From Tersicoccus sp. Bi-70 (GTDB lineage: Bacteria > Actinomycetota > Actinomycetes > Actinomycetales > Micrococcaceae): a DNA stretch of 64,000 nt. The notes under the pieces are model-generated. The model had not been told where the DNA came from and made no database searches. It saw nothing but the letters and a program-made list of their open reading frames with translations. The DNA lies in the NCBI RefSeq assembly GCF_001968825.1, contig NZ_MIEU01000011.1, positions 372,001 through 436,000 on the forward strand, read 5' to 3'. Of the stretch, positions 1 through 8,377 are shown piece by piece. The position numbers were made by a program, and so were the translations under genes. The stretch's first letter is position 1; each line of letters starts with the position of its first letter.

Positions 1-24
1 TCGGTGTCGATCGCCCGCCCCACG

Positions 25-1605
25 TCAGCGACGGCGGCGGCGCGTGCCGAACAGCCCGCGCACGAACTCGCGACCGACCTGGCCCGCGATGGACGCCGCG
101 ACGTCGAGCAGCGGGTTGTCCGCGGCGCGGGGCGCGCTGCGTGCCCGTTCCGGTTCCCGGCGCTCGGGCTCACGGCGTTCCGGCTCGCGGGTGATCTGGT
201 CCTCGATCCGCTGCGCCTCGGCGTCACCGCCGCCGGTGCTGGCCGGGGCCGCGCTGCGCGCGTTCAGCTTCTCGTACGCCGACGGCGAGTCGACGGGCGT
301 GCCGTAGGTCGCCTGGCCCGGGGACGCGGCGACGGCCGCCTGCATGGCGTCCGCCGGGGCGGGGCCCATCAGGGACCGGGGCGCGATCATCCGGGTCCAG
401 GCGACCGGGGTCGGGGCGCCGCGCTCGTTCATCACGGTGATGACGGCCTCGCCGGTACCGGCGGACGTCAGGACCGAGGAGAGGTCGTACGGGCTGACCG
501 GGAAGGTCGCGACGGTGGCCTTGAGGGCCTTCGCGTCGTCGGGTGTGAACGCGCGCAGGGCGTGCTGCACCCGGTTGGCGAGCTGGCCGAGGACGTCGCC
601 GGGGACGTCCTTCGGAGTCTGCGTGACGAAGAAGATGCCCACGCCCTTCGAGCGGATCAGCCGCACGGTCGTGAGGATCGAGTCGAGGAACGCGGGGGAG
701 GCGTCCTTGAACAGCAGGTGCGCCTCGTCGAAGAAGAACACCAACTTCGGCTTGTCCACGTCGCCCACCTCGGGCAGGTCGGTGAACAGGTCGGCCAGCA
801 GCCACATGAGGAACGTGGAGAACAGGGCCGGCTTCGTCTGCACGGTGGGCAGCTCGAGGCACGAGATGACGCCGCGGCCGTCCGACGCCGTGCGCAGCAC
901 GTCCTTGCTGTCGAACTCGGGCTCTCCGAAGAACTTCTCCATCCCGTCGGCCTCCAGGCCCACCAGCTCGCGCAGGATGACGCCCGCGGTCGCCTTGGAC
1001 AGGCCGCCCAGCTCGGCGAGGGACTGCTTGCCCTCGGGCGAGGTCAGGTGGGTGATGACGGCGCGCAGGTCCTTGAGGTCGTACAGCTCGAGGCCCTGCT
1101 GGTCGGCCCAGTGGAAGATCAGCTGGAGGCTGGACTCCTGCGTCTCGTTCAGGTCCATGATCCGGGAGAGCAGGATGGGGCCGAAGCTGGAGACCCGGGC
1201 GCGCAGCGGCACGCCGGTGCCGTCACCGCCGAGCGCGTAGTACTCGACCGGGAACGACGCCGGCGACCAGTCCATGCCGACGTCGGACGCGCGGGCGGTG
1301 ATCTTCTCGTTCGGCGTCCCCGGGGCGGACAGCCCGCTCAGGTCGCCCTTGATGTCTGCGAGGAACACGGGAACGCCCGCGGCGGAGAGCTGCTCGGCCA
1401 TCAGCTGCAGGGTCTTCGTCTTGCCCGTGCCGGTGGCGCCGGCGACGAGGCCGTGCCGGTTCATCATGGCCAGGGGCAGCCGGACGGGCGCGTCCGCGTG
1501 GACCTGCCCGTCGACGAGGGCGGCGCCGAGCGCGATGGCGGGGCCGCTGAAGGTGTACCCCTCGGCGATGGCGTGGACCTGGTCCGTGGAGGTCTTCTCG
1601 GTCAT
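25..1605 (-). CDS. HerA-like / DUF853 ATPase
   Basis: A 526-residue P-loop ATPase of the HerA/FtsK-like DUF853 group (YjgR relatives), cytoplasmic, function poorly known. The Walker A motif GATGTGKT is at residues 56-63 and Walker B (LVFFFDEAH) at about 288-296, followed by a sensor-like stretch FFVTQTPKDVPGDVLGQLANR. The C-terminus has a short tandem EPERR repeat (about 475-490) and a basic tail, both of which look disordered. The ATG at 1605 follows a -10-like TAGCCT (1613-1618, minus strand) by only 7 bases, so the mRNA is probably leaderless. The gene stands alone and converges with nothing in the window. The family assignment is firm; the substrate is unknown. Confidence 0.88.
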   Translation of the reverse strand: MTEKTSTDQVHAIAEGYTFSGPAIALGAALVDGQVHADAPVRLPLAMMNRHGLVAGATGTGKTKTLQLMAEQLSAAGVPVFLADIKGDLSGLSAPGTPNEKITARASDVGMDWSPASFPVEYYALGGDGTGVPLRARVSSFGPILLSRIMDLNETQESSLQLIFHWADQQGLELYDLKDLRAVITHLTSPEGKQSLAELGGLSKATAGVILRELVGLEADGMEKFFGEPEFDSKDVLRTASDGRGVISCLELPTVQTKPALFSTFLMWLLADLFTDLPEVGDVDKPKLVFFFDEAHLLFKDASPAFLDSILTTVRLIRSKGVGIFFVTQTPKDVPGDVLGQLANRVQHALRAFTPDDAKALKATVATFPVSPYDLSSVLTSAGTGEAVITVMNERGAPTPVAWTRMIAPRSLMGPAPADAMQAAVAASPGQATYGTPVDSPSAYEKLNARSAAPASTGGGDAEAQRIEDQITREPERREPERREPERARSAPRAADNPLLDVAASIAGQVGREFVRGLFGTRRRRR

Positions 1606-1645
1606 GCGCCCAAGGCTAGCCCAGCGGGGGTCGGATCCGCCCAGC

Positions 1646-2569
1646 TCAGGCCAGTAGCGCCGCGATCAGGATGAGCACGGGCACCGAGAGCACGGTGGTC
1701 ACGAGCACGGTGTCCTTCGTCTGGCTGACGGCCGTGCCGTAGCGCGCGGCGACGACGTAGGCGTTCTGCGCGGTCGGCAGCGCCGCCATCACGACGACGG
1801 CGAACAGGGCGGGACCCGACAGGCCGAGGACCAGGGCACCGAGGGCGAGGGCGACCAGCGGCTGGACGACGACCTTCGACGTCGTCGCGGATGCCACGTC
1901 CGCCCACTGGGACCGGTCCCGCAGGGGGCGGGAGCCGTGCAGCCCGATCCCGAACGCGAGCAGCATCCCGGGCACCGCGATGCCGCTGATCAGCCGGAAC
2001 GGTTCCATCACGAGGTCGGGGAGGTGGACACCGGTGACGGAGAGCGCGATGCCGACCACGGAGGCGATCAGCACCGGGTTCGCGGCGACCTGTCCGATGC
2101 GGCGCAGGGCGCTGGTCCCGTGCCGGGCCGTGGCGACGTCGAGGGATGCGGTGACGAGCGGGGTGAGCAGCGTCATCTGGAACACGATGATCGGGGCGGC
2201 CACCGCGGCGTCCCCGAGGACGTACACCGCGATCGGGATGCCGAGGTTCGCGGCATTGACGACGGAGCCGGTGGCGCCGGTCATGATCGCGACCGGCCAC
2301 GGCCGCCGCAGCACGAGCCGCGACCACAGCAGGTACAGGGAGAGGACGATGCCGGCGCTGGCGGCGGCGACCAGCAGCTGGACGGAGAACACCCGGTGCA
2401 GGTCGGTGCGGCCGAAGGTGACGAGCATGAGGGCGGGCGTACCGACGAAGAACACGGTGCGGCTGAGCACCTGCTGGGCGTTGGGCCCGAGCACCCCGGA
2501 GCGGCCGATCAGGTAGCCGATCCCGATGACGACCCAGACGATCGAGAACCCGGCGAGGACCCCGCTCAC
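1646..2569 (-). CDS. AEC family permease (auxin efflux carrier-like)
   Basis: A 307-residue integral membrane carrier of the AEC/MdcF group, which in bacteria includes transporters of malonate, malate and other organic anions. About ten hydrophobic segments are visible, with the conserved half-repeat NAANLGIPIA near the middle and TAQNAYVVAARYG near the C-terminus. The GTG at 2567-2569 was chosen because it begins the first membrane segment (SGVLAGFSIVWVVIG) and overlaps the stop of the upstream inhibitor gene by 4 bases (GTGA). The longer open frame upstream of it is a non-coding high-GC artefact. Substrate cannot be told from sequence. Translational coupling to the protease-inhibitor gene is visible, but a functional link is not evident. 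Confidence 0.85.
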   Translation of the reverse strand: MSGVLAGFSIVWVVIGIGYLIGRSGVLGPNAQQVLSRTVFFVGTPALMLVTFGRTDLHRVFSVQLLVAAASAGIVLSLYLLWSRLVLRRPWPVAIMTGATGSVVNAANLGIPIAVYVLGDAAVAAPIIVFQMTLLTPLVTASLDVATARHGTSALRRIGQVAANPVLIASVVGIALSVTGVHLPDLVMEPFRLISGIAVPGMLLAFGIGLHGSRPLRDRSQWADVASATTSKVVVQPLVALALGALVLGLSGPALFAVVVMAALPTAQNAYVVAARYGTAVSQTKDTVLVTTVLSVPVLILIAALLA

Positions 2570-2844
2570 GCGGGAGGGGGCATTCCGGTGTCGTTCCGCG
2601 CCCGGTCCAGCAGATCCCGCCAGGGTCCGTCCAGCCGCGATTCGGCGATGGTGATGCGGTGGCCCTCCGCGGCGAAGACGTAGCTGAAGCCGTCCCGGAC
2701 GGCAGGAGCGGTGGCGGCGCGGGCGGCGACGCTGCCGTCCGCCATCTGACCGACCAGCTGCGTGGCCGTCTGGTCGTCGACGGCCACCACCCACTGCCGG
2801 CGCAGGCCGGCGAATCCGCCGGTGCGCGTGATCGTGATCTCCAT
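2566..2844 (-). CDS. emfourin-like protealysin inhibitor
   Basis: A 92-residue protein beginning MEITITRTGGFAGLRRQW, the characteristic opening of emfourin, the protein inhibitor of protealysin-like M4 proteases. It lies directly downstream of an M4 protease gene on the same strand, 85 bases away, which is the usual arrangement for such pairs. By family knowledge it binds and blocks the protease inside the cell, so that protease activity appears only once the two separate. The ATG at 2842-2844 was chosen over the longer frame because it matches the family start. Its stop overlaps the next gene (GTGA). Confidence 0.83.
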   Translation of the reverse strand: MEITITRTGGFAGLRRQWVVAVDDQTATQLVGQMADGSVAARAATAPAVRDGFSYVFAAEGHRITIAESRLDGPWRDLLDRARNDTGMPPPA

Positions 2845-2929
2845 GGCTGCCTCCCGCGTCCCATTCTGACGCGTGGACGGCACCGACGGGAATCCGGAGG
2901 TGGCCGCGGGACTCACGCGGCCGGGGACG

Positions 2930-4105
2930 TCACTCGAGGGCGGTTCCCTCCGCGGCGCGCGCCGTCTTGGCCGGGGTCACGCCCACGCCCGCCCAGGCGT
3001 CGGTGACGGCGCGGACCTCGGCACCGTCGGCACCGTAGCGCTCCGCCGCGACGTCGAGCGTCTCCTGAGCGAAGCGGGCGAAGTCGGCGCTCGCCGGCAG
3101 CCGGTCCGACGTCAGGGTGTCGTACCAGATGCGGCCCGCCCGCTCCCACGCGTTGCCGCCGAGCGCGGTCGCGACGAGGTAGAAGGCGTGGTTGGGGATA
3201 CCGGAGTTCAGATGCACCCCGCCGCTGTCCTCGGTGGTCTCGACGTACCCGTCCATGTGGGCCGGCTGCGGGTCCTTGCCCAGGGCCGGGTCGTCGAACG
3301 CCGTGCCCGGTGCCGCGAGCGAGCGCAGGGCGGTGCCGTGGATCGACGGACCGAAGATGCCGGCGCCCACGAGCCAGTCCGCACTCGCCGCGTCCTGACC
3401 CCGCACCCACTGCTCGGCCAGGACCCCGAACACGTCGGAGACCGACTCGTTCAGGGCGCCGGACTGCCCCTGGTAGACGAGGTTCGCACTGTACTGGGTG
3501 ACGCCGTGGGTCAGCTCGTGGGCGATGACGGTCAGGGCGGAGGTGAAGGAGACGAACACGTCGCCGTCCCCGTCGCCGAAGACCATCCGCTCGCCGTTCC
3601 AGAAGGCGTTGTCGTACTGCTGACCGAAGTGGACCGTCGCATCCAGGGGGAGATCGTCGCCGTCGAGGGAGCGACGCCCGTACGCCTGCGCGTAGAAGTC
3701 CGCGGTGTGGCCGAGGCCGTCGTACGCCTCGTCGACCGCTCGGTCCGCCACGGGGTCCTGGCCCTCGGCGCGGACGGTGGTGCCGGGCAGGGTCTCGCCG
3801 TGCTCCGCGTCGCTGATGGTCCGCGTCAGCGTGGTCCGGGTCAGGGGCGGGGTGACGGAGCCGCGCAGCCCGCGCCGCTGAGCGTGGATCCGTTCGAGAT
3901 GGTCCAGGGCGTGCCGGGCGGCGCCGGCGGCGTCCAGCATCGGCGGGTCCTGCAGCCGGGCGAGCCGGCGCAGCAGGTAGGGCGGCACGATCGAGCACAC
4001 CGGCAGCGGGCCGTGCCCGTCGTGGCGGGTCTGGTGGGAACGATCGGATCCGGACCCGCGCTCGGATGCGGGGTTGCTCTCTGCGGGGTTCATCTTCTGT
4101 GGCAT
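2930..4105 (-). CDS. protealysin-like M4 metalloprotease
   Basis: A 391-residue zinc metallopeptidase of the M4 (thermolysin) family. The zinc site HELTH is at residues 196-200, the third ligand is the Glu of GALNESVSD (about 220), and the catalytic His lies in GGVHLNSGIPNHAFYL (about 295-310). There is no signal peptide. Instead the N-terminus has a short propeptide containing CSIVPPYLL (37-45), matching the CxIxPPxxL-type motif of protealysin precursors. Such proteases are made without a Sec signal, mature autocatalytically and leave by an unknown route. A TAGGCT -10 box and a GGGAGG ribosome site precede the ATG. The emfourin-like inhibitor gene follows immediately. Confidence 0.92.
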   Translation of the reverse strand: MPQKMNPAESNPASERGSGSDRSHQTRHDGHGPLPVCSIVPPYLLRRLARLQDPPMLDAAGAARHALDHLERIHAQRRGLRGSVTPPLTRTTLTRTISDAEHGETLPGTTVRAEGQDPVADRAVDEAYDGLGHTADFYAQAYGRRSLDGDDLPLDATVHFGQQYDNAFWNGERMVFGDGDGDVFVSFTSALTVIAHELTHGVTQYSANLVYQGQSGALNESVSDVFGVLAEQWVRGQDAASADWLVGAGIFGPSIHGTALRSLAAPGTAFDDPALGKDPQPAHMDGYVETTEDSGGVHLNSGIPNHAFYLVATALGGNAWERAGRIWYDTLTSDRLPASADFARFAQETLDVAAERYGADGAEVRAVTDAWAGVGVTPAKTARAAEGTALE

Positions 4106-4285
4106 GTCGTGCCTCCCGTCGCGTGTTCCGCCAGCCTAGTGAGGGCCTCCGACAGTTCGGCCGGGCAGGGTGGGACGGGATGAGCGGGAGACACGGCACG
4201 ACGGCGACGTGACGGTGTCGGGAACGCGAACGGCGCCGGTCCCGTCGGTGATGACGGAGCCGGCGCCGTGATGCGTCGTGTGCGG

Positions 4286-4356
4286 AGCGGCTGACGGGAA
4301 TCGAACCCGCGTATCAGGCTTGGGAAGCGCGCGCTCTACCATTGAGCTACAGCCGC
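4286..4356 (-). tRNA. tRNA-Gly (anticodon CCC)
   Basis: A 71-base cloverleaf read on the minus strand. The acceptor GCGGCTG pairs with CAGCCGC, followed by discriminator U; CCA is not encoded. The D-loop AGCTCAATGGTAGAG, the anticodon loop TTCCCAA (anticodon CCC, decoding GGG) and the T-arm GGGTTCGATTCCC are all present. It stands alone between the M4 protease and CAP-protein genes. Confidence 0.95.
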
Positions 4357-4606
4357 GTGGACGCCCGCCTCCGCGCGGTGATCGTGCGGCGCGACGTCAT
4401 CGGACAGCCTAGCGCACCTCGGCAGGTCAGCCGCACCGCCCCCCACTGCTTCCGCGCCCTGCCGTCCGGACCACCCGAGACCGTCGCACGGCCGAGCGGA
4501 TCAGGGGTGCCGTGCGGATCAGCGGGTGGGCCGGGGCAGAGTGGGCGTCCCGAGTCGGCGACCGGGACGGACGGCCGGGACGGACGGCCGACTCAGGCGC
4601 CCGGTG

Positions 4607-6001
4607 TCACTTGACCAGCACGTACGAGCTCCAGCCCCGTCCCTCGGCGGTGCCGGAGCGCAGCCCGCCGCCGGCGATGGGGTAGTAGCTCAGCCGGCCG
4701 TCGGACCACTTCGCGACGAGGCCCTTGGTGCCCGCCCCGGCGTAACCGTAGAGGGTCCGGGTGCTCACGACCGGGCCCCAGCCCGAGCCGATGGTGCGGC
4801 GCGCCTCGGAGAGGAACCGGCCGCGTCCGTCGGAGCGGTAGAGCAGCATCGAGCCGTCGGAACGGCGCACGGCCAGGTCTGCCGTGCCGTTGCCGTCGAC
4901 GTCGGCCATGTTGAACCTCAGTCCCTGCCAGCCGGCGCCGATCGTGACGCCGGCGCTCGCGCCCGCGCCGACGGTGTTGCGGTAGTAGAGAAGCTTCCCG
5001 TCGGGTCGGTGGGCCACGATGCCGGGGAAACGCTCGCCGGTGCACCAGTGGCCGATGGTGGCGGTCATGCCCGCCCAGCCGCCGCCGATCTGCACCGCGC
5101 CGCCGAACCCTCCGGTGGCCAGCCCGCGGTTGAGCGTGAGCAGCCCGGAGCGCCAGATCGTGACGACGTCGACGACGCCGTCCTGGTTCCAGTCCGCCGC
5201 GAAGGCGTCCTGGGCGCCGCCGAAGCCGGTCATCAGGGAGCGCCGGGAGGCGAGGGAGCCCGCCCCGGTGGCGGGGTAGTCCCACAGGGTGCCCGCCGTG
5301 TCGACGGCCAGGACGTCGGCCGTGCTGCGGATCCAGGCGGCGGGAGGCGGCGTCGTGGTGGCGCGGCCGGCGACGCCGGAGGGGCAGATGCCCGCGGGGG
5401 CGGCCGTCGGTGCGGGGCCGCTCGGGGTGGAGACGACCGTCCTCGTGGCGTTGGCCGGCACGGTCCGGTAGCCGAAGAGGTTGACGACGCCCCACATGGT
5501 GTAGCGCCTGGGGGTGGTCTGCCAGTTGCCGTTGGTGAAGGTCACGCCGATCCCGATGACGTTGACGTCGGGCTTGAGCAGGGCGGCGTTGTGCGCGGGG
5601 GAGGTCTTCCACCAGGCGATCAGGTTGGCCGCGTTCCGGCTCCAGTCGACGGCGATGACCTCGCGCATGGCGTCGGTCAGGAACGGGCCCCCGACGCGCG
5701 GATCGGTCCAGAAGCTGGCCCGGTGCTCGATCACCTCGCGCGCCGCGATGCTGTCGGACCACTCCTGGCTCATCACCGAGACGGTCGGGCTGTACTTGAC
5801 CGGCTTCAGGCCCTTCTGCGCGCGGTAGGTGTTGATCCCGGAGAGCAGCGCGCGGACCTGGGTGAGGTTGGAGTCGTGGACGATGTCGCGGACGGTCGCC
5901 GGAGCGGTGACCGGCGCCGCCGTCGCGGCCGGGGCCAGTGCGGTGACGGTGGTGATGGAGAAGAGGCAGGCCAGCAGGCAGGCCAGAAGTCGTCTGGGCA
6001 T
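4607..6001 (-). CDS. secreted CAP/SCP-domain protein with FG-GAP-like tail
   Basis: A 464-residue exported protein. Residues 1-29 form a Sec signal peptide (MPRRLLACLLACLF...APAATAA). Residues about 45-190 form a CAP/SCP (PR-1-like) domain with INTYRAQKGLKPV, the H of EHRASFWTD and NAANLIAWWKTSPAHNAALL. After a Pro/Thr linker comes a FG-GAP/VCBS-like beta-propeller region (about 240-464) with Asp-rich loops DWNQDGVVDVV and DVDGNGTADLA, which probably bind calcium. The ATG at 5999-6001 starts the signal peptide. The same tail, with closely matching strings such as LYRSDGxGRF and IGSGW, ends the GH3 hydrolase at 36948-38825. The role of the CAP domain in bacteria is poorly defined; surface or cell-wall action is likely. 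Confidence 0.85.
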   Translation of the reverse strand: MPRRLLACLLACLFSITTVTALAPAATAAPVTAPATVRDIVHDSNLTQVRALLSGINTYRAQKGLKPVKYSPTVSVMSQEWSDSIAAREVIEHRASFWTDPRVGGPFLTDAMREVIAVDWSRNAANLIAWWKTSPAHNAALLKPDVNVIGIGVTFTNGNWQTTPRRYTMWGVVNLFGYRTVPANATRTVVSTPSGPAPTAAPAGICPSGVAGRATTTPPPAAWIRSTADVLAVDTAGTLWDYPATGAGSLASRRSLMTGFGGAQDAFAADWNQDGVVDVVTIWRSGLLTLNRGLATGGFGGAVQIGGGWAGMTATIGHWCTGERFPGIVAHRPDGKLLYYRNTVGAGASAGVTIGAGWQGLRFNMADVDGNGTADLAVRRSDGSMLLYRSDGRGRFLSEARRTIGSGWGPVVSTRTLYGYAGAGTKGLVAKWSDGRLSYYPIAGGGLRSGTAEGRGWSSYVLVK

Positions 6002-6182
6002 GGTGTTCCTCGTGCAGGCGGATCGGGGCAACGCAGTCACCCTCTGGTGGCGGCTCGAGACCACGCCGTTGCGTCGTTACGGAACGGTAATCCGTGTCAC
6101 GGCGTGGCGCCACCAGCAGGGTCGCTGACTGTGTTATCGACACCTTCCCGTGATCGGTAAGCCGGAATCATCACCCGTCGGT

Positions 6183-6198
6183 TATGTTGGACGGCGTG
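6183..6198 (+). promoter_or_regulatory. -10 box fixing the dcd start
   Basis: TATGTT at 6183-6188 resembles a -10 hexamer and is followed by 7 bases and then GTG (6196-6198). The in-frame ATG at 6184 lies inside this box, so the GTG is the more likely start and the transcript is probably leaderless. Confidence 0.55.
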
Positions 6199-6777
6199 CT
6201 GCTCTCCGACCGCGACATCCGCCGCCAGCTCGACGACGCCCGCATCGTGCTGGATCCGCTCGAGGACGGGATGATCCAGCCCTCCAGCGTGGACGTGCGG
6301 ATCGACCGGTTCTTCCGCCTGTTCGACAACCACAAGTACGCCCACATCGACCCCGCCGAGGATCAGAGCGAACTGACCCGGCTGGTGGAGGTGGATCCGG
6401 AGGAGCCGTTCATCCTGCACCCGGGCGAGTTCGTGCTCGGGTCCACGTACGAGGTGGTGAGCCTGCCGGACGACATCGCCGCACGGCTCGAGGGCAAGTC
6501 CTCCCTCGGCCGGCTCGGCCTGCTGACCCACTCCACCGCCGGCTTCATCGACCCCGGTTTCTCGGGGCACGTCACGCTCGAGCTCTCCAACGTCGCGACC
6601 CTGCCGATCAAGCTGTGGCCGGGCTCGAAGATCGGTCAGCTGTGCTTCTTCCAGCTCACCTCGCCCGCCGAGCACCCGTACGGCAGTGGGCCCTACGGCA
6701 ACCGGTACCAGGGCCAGCGCGGCCCGACGGCATCCCGTTCGCACCTGAACTTCCACCGCACGCCGCTTCCCCGCTGA
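6196..6777 (+). CDS. dcd: dCTP deaminase
   Basis: A 193-residue trimeric dUTPase-fold enzyme starting [20 protein letters not shown]. It deaminates dCTP for dTMP synthesis. Actinobacterial relatives are bifunctional, taking dCTP directly to dUMP, but which type this is cannot be proved here. Family motifs are present: [15 protein letters not shown] (nucleotide binding), [25 protein letters not shown] (active site with the catalytic Glu region) and the C-terminal [10 protein letters not shown] lid. The GTG start matches the usual family N-terminus. The gene is monocistronic, with an MFS gene converging on it. Confidence 0.93.
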   Translation: MLLSDRDIRRQLDDARIVLDPLEDGMIQPSSVDVRIDRFFRLFDNHKYAHIDPAEDQSELTRLVEVDPEEPFILHPGEFVLGSTYEVVSLPDDIAARLEGKSSLGRLGLLTHSTAGFIDPGFSGHVTLELSNVATLPIKLWPGSKIGQLCFFQLTSPAEHPYGSGPYGNRYQGQRGPTASRSHLNFHRTPLPR

Positions 6778-6840
6778 CGCGGGAGGTTCCGGACCGCGGG
6801 CTGGCGCTGACGCGCGGCGTCGCGACCCGGGTCGCCCCGG

Positions 6841-8166
6841 TCAGCTCCGCCCGACGTCGATCGGGTCCGGCTGCGGCGCGTGCTCGGGCGGGCGGACGGG
6901 CAGCAGCACCAGCAGGCCGGCCAGCAGCACCACGAGGATGCCGAGGATGCCCCAGCGCTGCGCCCCGAACAGGGTCACGGCCAGGGCGAACAGGGTGGGC
7001 GCGAGGAAGCTGACCGCGCGACCGGTCGTGGCGTAGAGCCCGTACAGCTCGCCCTCCTGCCCCGCGGGAGCGAGCCGGCCGAGGAACGAGCGGGCCGAGG
7101 CCTGGGCCGGCCCGACGAACAGGCAGAGGACGAGCCCGCACACCCAGAACCCCGCCTGGCTCGTCATGAACAGCATCGCAGTGCCCGAGGCGAGCAGTCC
7201 GATCAGGGACAGCACGATGACGCGGCGCGGGCCGAGCCGGTCGTCCAGCACGCCGCCGGCGGCCGCGCCGGCGGCGGCGACCACGTTGCCGGCGATCGCG
7301 AACACGATCACCTGGGACAGGGTGAAGCCGAAGGTGCCGGCCGCGATCACGCCGCCGAAGGTGAAGATCGCGGCCAGTCCGTCCCGGAACACGGCGCTGG
7401 CGGCCAGGAAGTAGACGGTGTGCGGGCTGCGCTGGTAGAGGGCGATCACCCGGCGCACCAGCACCCGGTAGGAGGCGAGGAACCCGACCTTCTCGCCCGC
7501 GACGTCCGGCCGGATCTCCGGGACGCGCGTGAGCACCGGGATGGCGAAGGCGGCGAACCAGACGGCGGAGAACAGGGCGACGGTGCGGATGTTCAGGGCG
7601 TCGTCGGTCGGGAGGTGCAGCAGGTTCGGCTGCACGAAGCCGAACAGCACGATCGCGAGAGCGAGGATCCCGCCGAGGTACCCCATCGACCAGCCCAGGC
7701 CCGAGATCCGGCCGATCGTGGCCGGGGTGGAGATCTGCGGCAGCATCGCGTTGTAGTTCACGCCCGCGAACTCGTTGAAGACGTTCGCGACGGCGATCAG
7801 CGTCGCCCCGAGCAGGAGGAACTCGGGGGCGGGCCGGACGAGGAAGCAGGCGGCGGTCGTGAGGACGACGATGCCGGTGTGCACGCCGAGCCAGAAACGA
7901 CGCCGGCCGGAGAGATCCGCGCGCTGCCCGGTGACCGGCGCGAGCGCGGCGACGGCGAGCCCGGACGCCCCGAGCGCCCAACCGAGCACCGAGGAGGCAT
8001 GGTCGGGGTCGCCGAACGAGGACGACGTCAGGTAGACGGTGAAGACGAAGGTCGTCATCACGGCGTTGATCGCGGAGTCGCCCCAGTCCCACCACGCCCA
8101 CGCCAGCACCTGGCGTCGATCGGTCCGTCCGACTCCCCCTCGTGCGGGACCGCCAGGTGTACGCAT
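6841..8166 (-). CDS. MFS transporter (UMF1/Atg22-like)
   Basis: A 441-residue membrane protein with about twelve hydrophobic helices. The N-terminus (QVLAWAWWDWGDSAINAVMTTFVFTVYL) is the signature of the UMF1/Atg22-like branch of the major facilitator superfamily. The true start is the ATG at 8164-8166; the long frame upstream is not coding. A TATCCT -10 box lies 6 bases before the ATG (8173-8178, minus strand), so the transcript is probably leaderless. It is divergent from the Mrp operon. Substrate unknown; export of small metabolites or amino acids is typical for the branch. Confidence 0.85.
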   Translation of the reverse strand: MRTPGGPARGGVGRTDRRQVLAWAWWDWGDSAINAVMTTFVFTVYLTSSSFGDPDHASSVLGWALGASGLAVAALAPVTGQRADLSGRRRFWLGVHTGIVVLTTAACFLVRPAPEFLLLGATLIAVANVFNEFAGVNYNAMLPQISTPATIGRISGLGWSMGYLGGILALAIVLFGFVQPNLLHLPTDDALNIRTVALFSAVWFAAFAIPVLTRVPEIRPDVAGEKVGFLASYRVLVRRVIALYQRSPHTVYFLAASAVFRDGLAAIFTFGGVIAAGTFGFTLSQVIVFAIAGNVVAAAGAAAGGVLDDRLGPRRVIVLSLIGLLASGTAMLFMTSQAGFWVCGLVLCLFVGPAQASARSFLGRLAPAGQEGELYGLYATTGRAVSFLAPTLFALAVTLFGAQRWGILGILVVLLAGLLVLLPVRPPEHAPQPDPIDVGRS

Positions 8167-8377
8167 GGCTGCAGGATAGCCCGCCGGGTGCGTCAGGCCG
8201 GGTGGCGCGCTTGATAGGGTGAAACGGTCGTCGCAGCGTCCGATCTCGTCTCGCGCCCCGCTGTGACCGGTCCCTCCGCCCACCGTCCGATTCCCGCTCC
8301 GTGCGGGCCCGTGACGGCTGCTGGAAGGGGGCCACGACGCCGGACGGGCGCCGTCGAGTGAACGCGAGGAGGGTGCC

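Noticed and set aside
4136-4342. Short minus-strand open frame beside the M4 protease
   Set aside because: It overlaps most of the tRNA-Gly gene and has no similarity to a known protein.
4561-4600. GGGACGGACGGCC repeated twice near the CAP gene end
   Set aside because: Only two short copies of a low-complexity GC string; no structure or gene context supports a function.
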